Both the position numbers and the translations under genes were made by a program. Source: DASVSE01 sp036399715 (lineage in GTDB: Bacteria > Bacteroidota > Rhodothermia > Rhodothermales > Rubricoccaceae). From it: 7,062 nucleotides of DNA. The DNA lies in the NCBI GenBank assembly GCA_036399715.1, contig DASWMO010000336.1:1-7062 (forward strand), read 5' to 3'. How positions within the stretch are numbered: position 1 is the first letter of the stretch; each line of letters starts with the position of its first letter. The notes beneath the pieces are model-generated. The model was not told where the DNA came from, did not search any database, and saw only the letters and a list, made by a program, of their open reading frames with translations. Positions 1-5,539 of this stretch are shown piece by piece.

Positions 1-1300
1 GACGGCATTCGTGCTGACGGCCCTCGCCGCCGAGTACGCGCTCGTCTCGGCGCCCGTCGGGGTGCCGTGGCTGCTGCTCGGCCACACGCAGGTCGAGGCG
101 CTCCAGTTCGTGCAGACGGCCGACATCGGGGGCGTGCTGCTGCTCTCGCTGTGGGTGCTGCTGCTCAACGTGACGGCCTTCGCCGCGCTCCCGCTCGTCC
201 CGGTCCCGGGCAAGGCCGGCGCCGCAGAGGCTGCCGGCCGCCGCGACGTCGCGTGGGCGGCTACGATCGGCGACAGCGGCATCGCGGTCGCCCTCTTCGC
301 CGTCCTGATCGCCCTCCCGGCGGCCTACGGCGCCGTTCGCGCGGGCCAGACCGAGACGCCGGTGGGCTACGCGCGCATCGGCATCGTCCAGCCGGGGATC
401 GCCCCGACGGCGTGGGACGCCGAGGCCGAGGGCCGCGTGGACCTGCTCGCCGAACTCTCGGACCGCCTGCTCGACCGCTGGAACGCGCCCGACACGTCGC
501 GCGCGGGTGCCGCCGAGGAAGGCTCGATCCTCCGCGTCGCCGACCCGCCGATCCGCCCGCACGGGCGGGCGGGCGATGAGGCCGTCGGCATCCTCGTCTG
601 GCCGCAGGGCACGCTGCCGTGGATGGGCTCCGACGCGCGCGAGGCGGCGACGCTGGCGCGTCTTGGCGAGTGGTGCCGCCGGCGCGACGTCGCGCTCATC
701 ACGGGCTCGACCACGCTCTCGCCGGGCGAAGGCACAGACCGCGCCGAGACGACGTCGGCGCTGCGCGTCTCGCCGACCGGCGAGATTCTCCGCTACGACC
801 AGATGCGGCGCATTCCCGTCGCCGACGCGCCAGCAGCCCTGGGCACGGACCGGCACCTGCTCCCGGTCGGCGGGGTCCGCGTGGCCGCTCTGCTGGGATT
901 CGAGTCGCTCTTCGGCGACCACGCGCGCCACTTCGCGCAGGACGGCGCCGACCTGTTCGTCGTTCTCGCCCGCAGCGACCGCTGGGGCCAGTCCAGCGGC
1001 CCGTACCAGCACCTCCACGCGACGCGCCTGCGGGCGATCGAGACGCGCCGCTCGGTCGTCGTCGCCTCGGCCGGCGGTCTGTCGGCCGTCGTCGCGCCGT
1101 CGGGCCGCATCGAGCAGACGTCGGGCTGGATGGAGCAGAACCTCGTCCCGATCGACGTGCCGCTCTACCGGACCGAGACGTTCTACGCGCGCCATGGCGA
1201 CTGGGTCGGGCGATTGGCGCTCTGGGGGGCGCTCCTGCTTTACGCCGCCGCGGCCGGCGTCGCGTTCGTCTGGCCACGGCTGGAACCGCGCCTGCGGTAA
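1..1300 (+). CDS. Apolipoprotein N-acyltransferase (Lnt) family protein, 5' truncated by window edge, catalytic triad replaced
   Basis: Lnt is an inner-membrane enzyme that adds the third acyl chain to lipoproteins through a periplasmic nitrilase-fold domain. The frame is open from base 2, so the N-terminal membrane part lies outside; 432 residues are visible. Visible segments: the conserved PW-LLG region, membrane helices near residues 42-66 and 84-111, a nitrilase domain from IGIVQPGI (about 124) to about 400, with GPYQHLHATRLRAIE and the late FYARHGDW motif, then a last helix near 405-424. These place it firmly in the Lnt family. Against the E. coli triad Glu267-Lys335-Cys387, the aligned positions are Gln202 (in VWPQG), Gln267 (in RYDQMRRIP) and Gly299 (in LLGFES). 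The PFGE motif reads PVAD, and the stretch between the Lys and Cys positions is about 20 residues shorter than in E. coli. The fold is therefore recognisable but N-acyltransferase activity is unlikely. The frame is intact, so it is not an obvious pseudogene. Confidence 0.85.
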   Translation, partial: TAFVLTALAAEYALVSAPVGVPWLLLGHTQVEALQFVQTADIGGVLLLSLWVLLLNVTAFAALPLVPVPGKAGAAEAAGRRDVAWAATIGDSGIAVALFAVLIALPAAYGAVRAGQTETPVGYARIGIVQPGIAPTAWDAEAEGRVDLLAELSDRLLDRWNAPDTSRAGAAEEGSILRVADPPIRPHGRAGDEAVGILVWPQGTLPWMGSDAREAATLARLGEWCRRRDVALITGSTTLSPGEGTDRAETTSALRVSPTGEILRYDQMRRIPVADAPAALGTDRHLLPVGGVRVAALLGFESLFGDHARHFAQDGADLFVVLARSDRWGQSSGPYQHLHATRLRAIETRRSVVVASAGGLSAVVAPSGRIEQTSGWMEQNLVPIDVPLYRTETFYARHGDWVGRLALWGALLLYAAAAGVAFVWPRLEPRLR

Positions 1301-1316
1301 TCCCGGGTCTGCGGGA
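1301..1316 (+). terminator. Small inverted repeat directly after the lnt-like gene
   Basis: TCCCG (1301-1305) pairs with CGGGA (1312-1316) around a 6-base loop, starting on the base after the TAA. There is no T tract. It is listed mainly because similar hairpins follow five other gene ends here; a 5-bp GC stem alone is weak evidence. Confidence 0.2.
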
Positions 1317-1329
1317 ATCGCGAGCGGGG

Positions 1330-1338
1330 CGATCTTGC
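1330..1338 (+). promoter_or_regulatory. Possible -7 promoter element before maf
   Basis: CGATCTTGC lies about 28 bases before the maf GTG and is an AT-richer island in a GC-rich gap. It loosely resembles the Bacteroidota -7 element (TAnnTTTG). No TTG box was seen at the -33 distance, so this is a position-based guess. Confidence 0.2.
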
Positions 1339-1359
1339 GGGTCCGCCCGCCCTGCCGCC

Positions 1360-1959
1360 GTGATTTCGCTCCGCGTCCCCCTCGTGCTCGCCTCGGCCTC
1401 GCCGCGCCGCCGTGACCTGCTCGCGCACGTCGGCGTGCCCGCGGACGTGTGGCCGAGCGGTGCCGACGAGACGTGGCCCGGCGGCGACGAGGGCGCGGCC
1501 GTCGAGACGCTCGCGCGGCGCAAGGCGGCCGCCGTGCCCGCGCCGGGCGCGCTCGTCCTCGCGGCCGATACGGTCGTCGTCCTCGACGGCGACGTGCTCG
1601 GCAAGCCCGCCACGCCCGCCGCGGCGCGCACGACGCTCCGCCGCCTTTCGGGCCGCACGCACACGGTCTACACCGGCTTCGCCCTCGCCTTTGACGGCCG
1701 CACGGCGTCCGACCACCGCGCGACGCGCGTGACGTTCGCGGACCTCTCGGACGCCGAGATCACCGCCTACGTCGCCTCGGGCTCGCCGATGGACCGCGCC
1801 GGCGCCTACGGCATCCAGGACGACGCCGGAGCCCTCTTCGTGACGCGCATCGACGGCGACTACCCGACGGTCGTCGGGCTGCCGCTGCGCGCGCTCTACG
1901 AGGCCCTCACGGTGCACTTTCCCGATCTTCTCGCCCCGCCCGCCACTCCCCCACCGTGA
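1360..1959 (+). CDS. maf: Maf family nucleoside triphosphate pyrophosphatase (probably dTTP/UTP type)
   Basis: Maf proteins hydrolyse non-canonical or surplus nucleoside triphosphates to the monophosphate plus pyrophosphate in the cytoplasm. This 199-residue protein has the usual family length and all landmarks in order: substrate loop LASASPRRRDLL (residues 10-21), DE at 36-37, AADTVVV with the general-base Asp70, LGKP at 80-83, SGRTHTVYTG, the GSPMDRAGAYGIQ segment and the closing YPTVVGLPL. The RAGAYGIQ segment resembles the YhdE/dTTP-UTP branch more than the m7GTP-specific YceF branch; this sub-assignment is inference. The GTG at 1360 is chosen because it puts the loop at the expected N-terminal distance; the open frame further upstream is a shadow of the lnt-like gene. 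It starts 59 bases after that gene and overlaps the following FAS1 gene by 4 bases, so the two are probably co-transcribed and translationally coupled. Confidence 0.93.
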   Translation: MISLRVPLVLASASPRRRDLLAHVGVPADVWPSGADETWPGGDEGAAVETLARRKAAAVPAPGALVLAADTVVVLDGDVLGKPATPAAARTTLRRLSGRTHTVYTGFALAFDGRTASDHRATRVTFADLSDAEITAYVASGSPMDRAGAYGIQDDAGALFVTRIDGDYPTVVGLPLRALYEALTVHFPDLLAPPATPPP

Positions 1960-2507
1960 CCCGATTCGCCACCTTCGCCCTTCTCGTCGCCCTCGCCGGC
2001 TGCGGCGATTCCACCCCCGACGCGCCTGCAGCTCCGGCCGCGGACACGCTCGCCGCGGCGCCCGGTGGGCCGGCCGCGGCGTCCGCAGAGGACACCGACA
2101 CTGTGCTCGGCATCGCCGCGACGTCGGCGGACCTGACGACGTTCGTCGAGTTGGCTCGGCTCGCCGGGCTCGACGCCGTCCTCGCGGACACGGCGCGCAC
2201 CCTGACGGTTTTTGCGCCGAGCAACGCCGCCTTCGAGACGCTCGGCGACGAGGCCCTCGCGGCCCTCCGCGCCGACCCGGCCGCCCTGCGGACGCGTCTC
2301 GCGAACCACGTGCTCGCCTACCGCCTCTTCGCGGCTGACGCCGACGCCGAGCAGACGGTCGAGACAGTCGGCGGGAGCGAGATGACGCTCGTGCCGGGCC
2401 AGCCGCTCGTCGTTCGCGCCGGCGGCCGCTCGGCGCAGGTCGCGACGCCGGACCTCGACGCGGGCAACGGGGTCGTCCACGTCGTGGATTCTGTTCTGGG
2501 CTCGTAA
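1956..2507 (+). CDS. Fasciclin (FAS1) domain lipoprotein
   Basis: A 183-residue exported protein. Residues 1-16 form a short lipoprotein signal peptide with lipobox LAGC, so Cys16 should be lipidated. An Ala/Pro/Thr-rich linker (about 18-47) leads to a single FAS1 domain (about 48-182) with both family boxes: the H1-like TLTVFAPSNAAFETL at 82-96 and the H2-like NGVVHVVDSVL at 171-181. FAS1 domains are extracytoplasmic adhesion or binding modules; no ligand can be named. The start is GTG at 1956, inside GTGA shared with the maf stop. It is preferred because it alone gives a complete signal peptide. No Shine-Dalgarno is visible, and coupling to maf translation is likely. Its function should be envelope-related, unlike that of maf. 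Confidence 0.9.
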   Translation: MTRFATFALLVALAGCGDSTPDAPAAPAADTLAAAPGGPAAASAEDTDTVLGIAATSADLTTFVELARLAGLDAVLADTARTLTVFAPSNAAFETLGDEALAALRADPAALRTRLANHVLAYRLFAADADAEQTVETVGGSEMTLVPGQPLVVRAGGRSAQVATPDLDAGNGVVHVVDSVLGS

Positions 2508-2511
2508 CCGG

Positions 2512-2527
2512 GGCACGCCGGCGTGCC
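2512..2527 (+). terminator. Perfect 16-base palindrome after the FAS1 gene
   Basis: GGCACGCCGGCGTGCC is a perfect palindrome starting 5 bases after the stop. As RNA it gives a 6-bp stem with a CCGG loop, followed by the T-rich GTATTCTTC. It could be a terminator with a broken U tract or a site for a dimeric regulator of the next gene. Confidence 0.4.
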
Positions 2528-2537
2528 GTATTCTTCG
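2528..2537 (+). promoter_or_regulatory. Possible promoter element before the Ig-like lipoprotein
   Basis: GTATTCTTCG lies about 32 bases before the ATG at 2561, abutting the palindrome. The same GTATTCT followed by a GGCCC run occurs before panB. No -33 TTG was found. It could instead be the T-rich tail of the preceding hairpin. Confidence 0.3.
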
Positions 2538-2560
2538 GCCCTCCACACGCCTCCACGCCC

Positions 2561-2962
2561 ATGCCGAAGCCGACCTCTGTGTTCGCCGCTGCGCTCGCCG
2601 TCGCCGCGCTCAGCCTCGGCGCGTGCGATCGCTACGAGGATTCGACGCTCGCCCCGCCCGTTGCCGCCCCGCCCGTTGCCGCCCCGCCGGCCGCGGCCCA
2701 GGACGAGATCTACATCAAGGGCAGCCCGTCCGTCAAGGTCGGGGTCCGGTACGAGTTCCGCGCGCAGGCCGTTGAGGGCGTCGTGTTGTACGTGTGGTCG
2801 TCCGTCGGGACCGGGGGGACGGTCGTGAACACGAACGGCAACGCACGCACCATTTCCCTGACGGGCACGCGCCCCGGCGCGGCGGTCGTCCGCGTGACGG
2901 CCTACGACGCGTCCGAGCGCGTGCTCGCGACCGGGCGCCGGGACATCACGATCGTCGAGTAG
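2561..2962 (+). CDS. Small lipoprotein with Ig-like (PKD/BIG2-type) domain
   Basis: A 133-residue protein. A lipoprotein signal peptide ends in lipobox LGAC, giving Cys22. Residues 31-46 are an Ala/Pro linker made of APPVA repeats. The rest (about 50-132) is rich in alternating hydrophobic residues typical of a small beta-sandwich: a GSPSVKVG entry, a central YVWSSVGTGG with the Trp common in PKD/Ig-like folds, a TRPGAAVVRVTAYD strand pair and a final DITIV strand. It is probably anchored in the outer or inner membrane facing the periplasm. I do not recognise a specific family. The ATG at 2561 is supported by the signal peptide. It stands 53 bases after the FAS1 gene, with a palindrome and a possible promoter element between, so it may be transcribed separately. 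Confidence 0.82.
   Translation: MPKPTSVFAAALAVAALSLGACDRYEDSTLAPPVAAPPVAAPPAAAQDEIYIKGSPSVKVGVRYEFRAQAVEGVVLYVWSSVGTGGTVVNTNGNARTISLTGTRPGAAVVRVTAYDASERVLATGRRDITIVE
2651..2695 (+). repeat. 15-base tandem repeat encoding APPVA linker units
   Basis: GCCCCGCCCGTTGCC occurs twice without change (2651-2665, 2666-2680) and is followed by a diverged third copy to about 2695. The unit is in frame (5 codons) and sits in the lipoprotein linker just after the lipidated Cys, where length changes would be tolerated. Confidence 0.8.
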
Positions 2963-2965
2963 AAA

Positions 2966-2978
2966 CCCCGACCCGGGG
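2966..2978 (+). terminator. Small hairpin after the Ig-like lipoprotein
   Basis: CCCCG (2966-2970) and CGGGG (2974-2978) pair around an ACC loop, 3 bases after the stop. There is no T tract downstream. It is a weak terminator candidate that fits the pattern of hairpins at gene ends in this window. Confidence 0.28.
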
Positions 2979-3012
2979 CGGCCGTTGGCGTCTGCTCCCC
3001 CTGCCATTCCCC

Positions 3013-3351
3013 ATGCCGACGTATTCCTACCGCCGCGAAGACGGAACTGTCTTCGACGTCTTTCAGCGCATCACGGACGACGCACTGACGGTAGACCCCG
3101 AGACGGGTCAGCCGGTCGTGCGGGTCATCTCGGGCGGCGCCGGTCTTCAGTTCAAAGGCACCGGTTTCTACCTCACAGACTACGTCCGGAAAGACTCCAA
3201 GAGCGAGTCGTCGGACCGCACGTCGCAGGCGACCGGCACGGCTGCGCCGAAGCCGGAGGCCAAGCCGGATGCAAAAACAGGGGCGGCCTCGAAGGCTACC
3301 CCGGCGCCATCCACCTCGCCGACGCCCGCAGCCCCGGCGAAGAAAGACTAA
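3013..3351 (+). CDS. FmdB-family protein lacking the zinc-ribbon cysteines
   Basis: A 112-residue protein. Residues 1-57 match the FmdB-type N-terminal domain: MPTYSYR at the start, a PETGQPV hairpin, VISGGAGLQFKG and the GFYLTDY ending. FmdB-like proteins normally carry a CxxC...CxxC zinc ribbon. Here the first pair reads R8-E-D-G11 and the second D28-P-E-T31, and the protein contains no cysteine at all, so zinc binding through this site is lost. Residues 58-112 are a low-complexity Lys/Pro/Ala/Ser/Thr tail, probably disordered and ending in a basic KKD. The family's role is poorly known (named as putative regulators) and I assign none. The ATG at 3013 is clear from the MPTY start; the longer frame upstream overlaps the previous gene and is a shadow. 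It is 50 bases downstream of the lipoprotein and converges with tpiA. Confidence 0.88.
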   Translation: MPTYSYRREDGTVFDVFQRITDDALTVDPETGQPVVRVISGGAGLQFKGTGFYLTDYVRKDSKSESSDRTSQATGTAAPKPEAKPDAKTGAASKATPAPSTSPTPAAPAKKD

Positions 3352-3375
3352 CCGGGCGCGACGAATCGGGCCCGG
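3352..3375. terminator. Inverted repeat filling the gap between convergent genes
   Basis: CCGGGC (3352-3357) and GCCCGG (3370-3375) form a 6-bp stem with a 12-base loop that exactly occupies the space between the two stop codons. It would form a hairpin in transcripts from either strand, so a bidirectional terminator is plausible. There is no T tract on either side. Confidence 0.4.
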
Positions 3376-4110
3376 CTAGCCCGCCGCCGCCACGATGGCG
3401 GCGAACGCCGTCGCGTCCAGGCTCGCTCCGCCGACGAGCGCGCCGTCCACATCGGGCTGCGCGAAAAGCGTCGCGGCGTTGCCGGCGTTGACGCTCCCGC
3501 CGTAGAGAAGCGGGACCGCCCGGCCAGCGGCGCCGAAGCGTTCCGCGAGCGTCGTCCGGAGTGCCGCGTGCATCGCCTGTGCCTGCTCAGGACTCGCCGT
3601 CCGCCCCGTCCCGATGGCCCACACGGGCTCGTAGGCCACGACGAGCGCGCCGGGCGCCGCCACGCCGTCCAGCGACGCGAGGAGTTGATCGGCCACGACC
3701 GCCTCGGCACGTCCACCGTCGCGCTCGTCCAGCGTCTCCCCGACGCACAGGACGGGCACGAGCCCGGCCGCGAGACACGCCGCCGTCTTGTGGGCCACGA
3801 AGGCGCTGCTCTCGCCGAGGATCGCCCGGCGCTCCGAGTGCCCGACGAGCACGTACCGGCAGCCCACGTCGGCGAGCATCGCGGGCGAAACCTCGCCTGT
3901 GAAGGCGCCCGACGCCTCGGGGTAGACGTTCTGCGCGCCTAGCGCGACGTGCGACCCGCGGAGGCGCTCCGCGACGGCGTCCAGCCACACGGCCGGCGGG
4001 CACACGCCGACATCCGCCCTTCCACCGGCGGTCGCGTGGACAACGTCCGACGCGAGGCGGACGGCCTCGGCGAGGCCGGTGTTCATCTTCCAGTTGCCAA
4101 GAACGAGCAT
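3376..4110 (-). CDS. tpiA: Triosephosphate isomerase
   Basis: Interconverts dihydroxyacetone phosphate and glyceraldehyde 3-phosphate in glycolysis and gluconeogenesis; a cytoplasmic TIM barrel, usually a dimer. The 244-residue length is normal for the family. All catalytic elements are present: GNWKMN with Lys8, VLVGHSERR with the electrophile His91, AYEPVWAIGTG with the catalytic-base Glu161 and the start of loop 6, and YGGSVN (203-208) binding phosphate. The ATG at 4110 gives the standard MLVLGNWKMN start; an upstream in-frame extension of 19 residues would overlap bcp and is not needed. It starts 11 bases after the bcp stop, which argues for co-transcription as the last gene of surE-bcp-tpiA. 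No Shine-Dalgarno is visible; the leader is TCTGACTCCCGCCC, close to that of surE. Confidence 0.97.
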   Translation of the reverse strand: MLVLGNWKMNTGLAEAVRLASDVVHATAGGRADVGVCPPAVWLDAVAERLRGSHVALGAQNVYPEASGAFTGEVSPAMLADVGCRYVLVGHSERRAILGESSAFVAHKTAACLAAGLVPVLCVGETLDERDGGRAEAVVADQLLASLDGVAAPGALVVAYEPVWAIGTGRTASPEQAQAMHAALRTTLAERFGAAGRAVPLLYGGSVNAGNAATLFAQPDVDGALVGGASLDATAFAAIVAAAG

Positions 4111-4121
4111 TCGGGCGGGAG

Positions 4122-4616
4122 TCAGAGAGAAGCGGATGAGGCGGCGCCGAGGCCGGACTTGTCCCACGCGGCGAGGATTTCTTCGGCGTGGCTCGTCGTC
4201 CGCGGCCGCTTGAACACGTGCACGACTCGGCCGTCGGGCCCGATGAGGAAGGTCGTCCGCTTCACGCCAATAAGCAGCTTACCGTAGAACGACTTCTCGC
4301 CCCAGACGCCATAGCGCTCCATGATCGCGTGGTCGGTGTCGGCGACGAGCGGGAACGGCAGGCCGAAGCGGCCCGCGAAGCCCTCGTGGCTCTCGGCCGT
4401 GTCGGGCGAGACGCCGATGACGGCGATGCCGGCCGCGTCGAGCGCGTCGGTCCGGTCGCGGAGGTTGCAGGCCTGCATCGTGCAGCCCGGCGTGTTGTCG
4501 CGGGGGTAGAAGTACACCGCGACGGGGCGGCCGCGGTAGTCGGACAGGCGGACGGTCTCGCCGGTCTGCGTGGCACCCTCGAAGTCGGGCGCGGGGTCGC
4601 CGGGTTCAGGCATCAT
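4122..4616 (-). CDS. bcp: Peroxiredoxin, Bcp/PrxQ type (thioredoxin-dependent)
   Basis: Reduces hydrogen peroxide and organic hydroperoxides using a cysteine pair recycled by thioredoxin. The 164 residues match the Bcp family length. The core motif NTPGCTMQACNLRD carries the peroxidatic Cys45 and, five residues on, the resolving Cys50, the arrangement typical of atypical 2-Cys PrxQ proteins. VYFYPRD precedes it, and the conserved Arg120 lies in VKRTTFLIGPDGRV. The Ala/Ser-rich end after residue 155 is a short tail. Two adjacent ATGs (4616 and 4613) are possible and differ by one Met. It lies 34 bases after surE and 11 bases before tpiA on the same strand, with no hairpin at either junction, so it is probably the middle gene of that operon. 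Confidence 0.95.
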   Translation of the reverse strand: MMPEPGDPAPDFEGATQTGETVRLSDYRGRPVAVYFYPRDNTPGCTMQACNLRDRTDALDAAGIAVIGVSPDTAESHEGFAGRFGLPFPLVADTDHAIMERYGVWGEKSFYGKLLIGVKRTTFLIGPDGRVVHVFKRPRTTSHAEEILAAWDKSGLGAASSASL

Positions 4617-4636
4617 CGGGAGTCAGGGGCAGGGAT

Positions 4637-4644
4637 CGAAATGC
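4637..4644 (-). promoter_or_regulatory. Possible promoter element or leader motif before bcp
   Basis: GCATTTCG on the minus strand, centred about 25 bases before the bcp ATG. It shares GCATTTC with the surE leader and resembles GTATTCT before panB and the Ig-like lipoprotein. It may give bcp an internal promoter, or be chance. Confidence 0.25.
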
Positions 4645-4650
4645 AGGCGG

Positions 4651-5460
4651 TCACGCCGCGTCGGTCCAGGCTCGAACGTGGTCGAGGGCGGCGTGGGCCG
4701 TGAGGTCGATGTGGAGCGGCGTGACCGAGACGTAGCCGTCCGAGACCGCCGCCGTGTCCGTCCCGACGCCGTCGTCGAGGTCGACGAAGCGGCCGCCGAG
4801 CCAGTAGTACGGGCGGTCGAAGGGGTCGCGGCGCTCGTCGAAGGTCTCCTCCCAGCGGCTGCGCGCCTGCCGCGTCGTGCGCATGCCGCGGACCGCCTCG
4901 GGCGCGCCGCCGGGGACGTTGACATTGAGGAGCACGCCCGGCGGGAGGCCGTCGGCGAGGACGCGCTCGGCGAGCGCACGCGCGGCGAGACCGGCCGCCT
5001 CGAAGTCCACCGGGCGCCAATCGCCGTGCGAGACGGCGATCGCGGGCAGGCCGAGGACCGTCGCCTCGGTTGCGGCCGAGACGGTCCCCGAGTAGAGCAC
5101 ATTGACAGCCGTGTTGGGCCCGTGGTTGATCCCCGACACGACGAGGTCCGGCCGACGGGGCAGCAGCTTCTGGACGGCGATCTTGACGCAGTCCGCCGGG
5201 GTTCCGGTGACGGCGCGGGCCCAGACCGGGCCGGCCGCGCCGGCAAACGTCCACGCGTGGACGCGGACGGGCTGGCGGACCGTGATCGCGTGCCCGACGG
5301 CGCTCTGCTCCTCGAACGGTGCCACGACGGCGAGCGTCCCGAGGCCGTCGAGCGCGCGCGCGAGGGCGACGAGGCCCGCGGCGTCGATGCCGTCGTCGTT
5401 GGCGAGCAGGATCAGCGGGCGGTCGTCGGGAGCGTCGAGCGGGTCGAACGGAGCGGACAT
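4651..5460 (-). CDS. surE: 5'/3'-nucleotidase SurE
   Basis: Metal-dependent phosphatase that removes phosphate from nucleoside 5'- and 3'-monophosphates, linked to stationary-phase survival and nucleotide homeostasis. The 269 residues are slightly longer than the usual roughly 250. Motifs in order: LANDDGI with metal ligands Asp22-Asp23, APFEEQSAVGHAIT with Ser53, GTPADCV (86-92), the metal-binding SGINHGPN (109-116, Asn112), and YSGTVSAATEA (123-133), all intact. About 14 residues (Asp/Pro-rich) precede the first strand, a modest extension. The ATG at 5460 is the only start that fits; the gap to panB is 79 bases. It is probably the first gene of surE-bcp-tpiA, since a hairpin follows panB and a candidate promoter element precedes surE. 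Confidence 0.95.
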   Translation of the reverse strand: MSAPFDPLDAPDDRPLILLANDDGIDAAGLVALARALDGLGTLAVVAPFEEQSAVGHAITVRQPVRVHAWTFAGAAGPVWARAVTGTPADCVKIAVQKLLPRRPDLVVSGINHGPNTAVNVLYSGTVSAATEATVLGLPAIAVSHGDWRPVDFEAAGLAARALAERVLADGLPPGVLLNVNVPGGAPEAVRGMRTTRQARSRWEETFDERRDPFDRPYYWLGGRFVDLDDGVGTDTAAVSDGYVSVTPLHIDLTAHAALDHVRAWTDAA

Positions 5461-5483
5461 GCGCGGGGCGATGGGCGGGGGTC

Positions 5484-5491
5484 AGAAATGC
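5484..5491 (-). promoter_or_regulatory. Possible promoter element before surE
   Basis: GCATTTCT on the minus strand about 28 bases before the surE ATG, the only AT-rich spot in a GC-rich gap. It matches the bcp leader element in seven bases. No -33 TTG box is apparent. Confidence 0.28.
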
Positions 5492-5520
5492 GGAGCCGCC
5501 GGCGCGGGTCCCCGTGAACG

Positions 5521-5533
5521 CGGGCTTCGCCCG
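5521..5533 (-). terminator. Small hairpin after panB
   Basis: Read on the minus strand, CGGGC-GAA-GCCCG gives a 5-bp stem with a GAA triloop, 6 bases after the panB stop. GCGAAGC-type mini-hairpins are known to be unusually stable. There is no T tract, so intrinsic termination is uncertain. Confidence 0.3.
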
Positions 5534-5539
5534 AGCCTC

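Noticed and set aside
619..1359. N-terminal extension of maf into the lnt-like gene
   Set aside because: Same frame as maf but the Arg/Pro-rich translation overlaps the lnt-like coding region; the conserved Maf start lies at 1360.
699..1664. 321-residue minus-strand open frame over the lnt-like gene and maf
   Set aside because: Low-complexity Arg/Ser/Pro translation caused by GC bias; it crosses two clear plus-strand genes.
1240..2562. 440-residue minus-strand open frame antisense to maf and the FAS1 gene
   Set aside because: Very Arg-rich with no recognisable domain; both plus-strand genes have complete family signatures.
4111..4167. 19-residue upstream extension of tpiA
   Set aside because: It would overlap the end of bcp and adds a basic stretch not found in triosephosphate isomerases; MLVLGNWKMN is the normal start.
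5465..5481. Second G-quadruplex candidate in the surE leader
   Set aside because: Only three G tracts of three or more bases are present; the five-G run cannot supply two separate tracts.
4570..5517. 315-residue plus-strand open frame opposite surE
   Set aside because: Val/Arg/Asp-rich shadow of surE; SurE has every conserved motif on the other strand.
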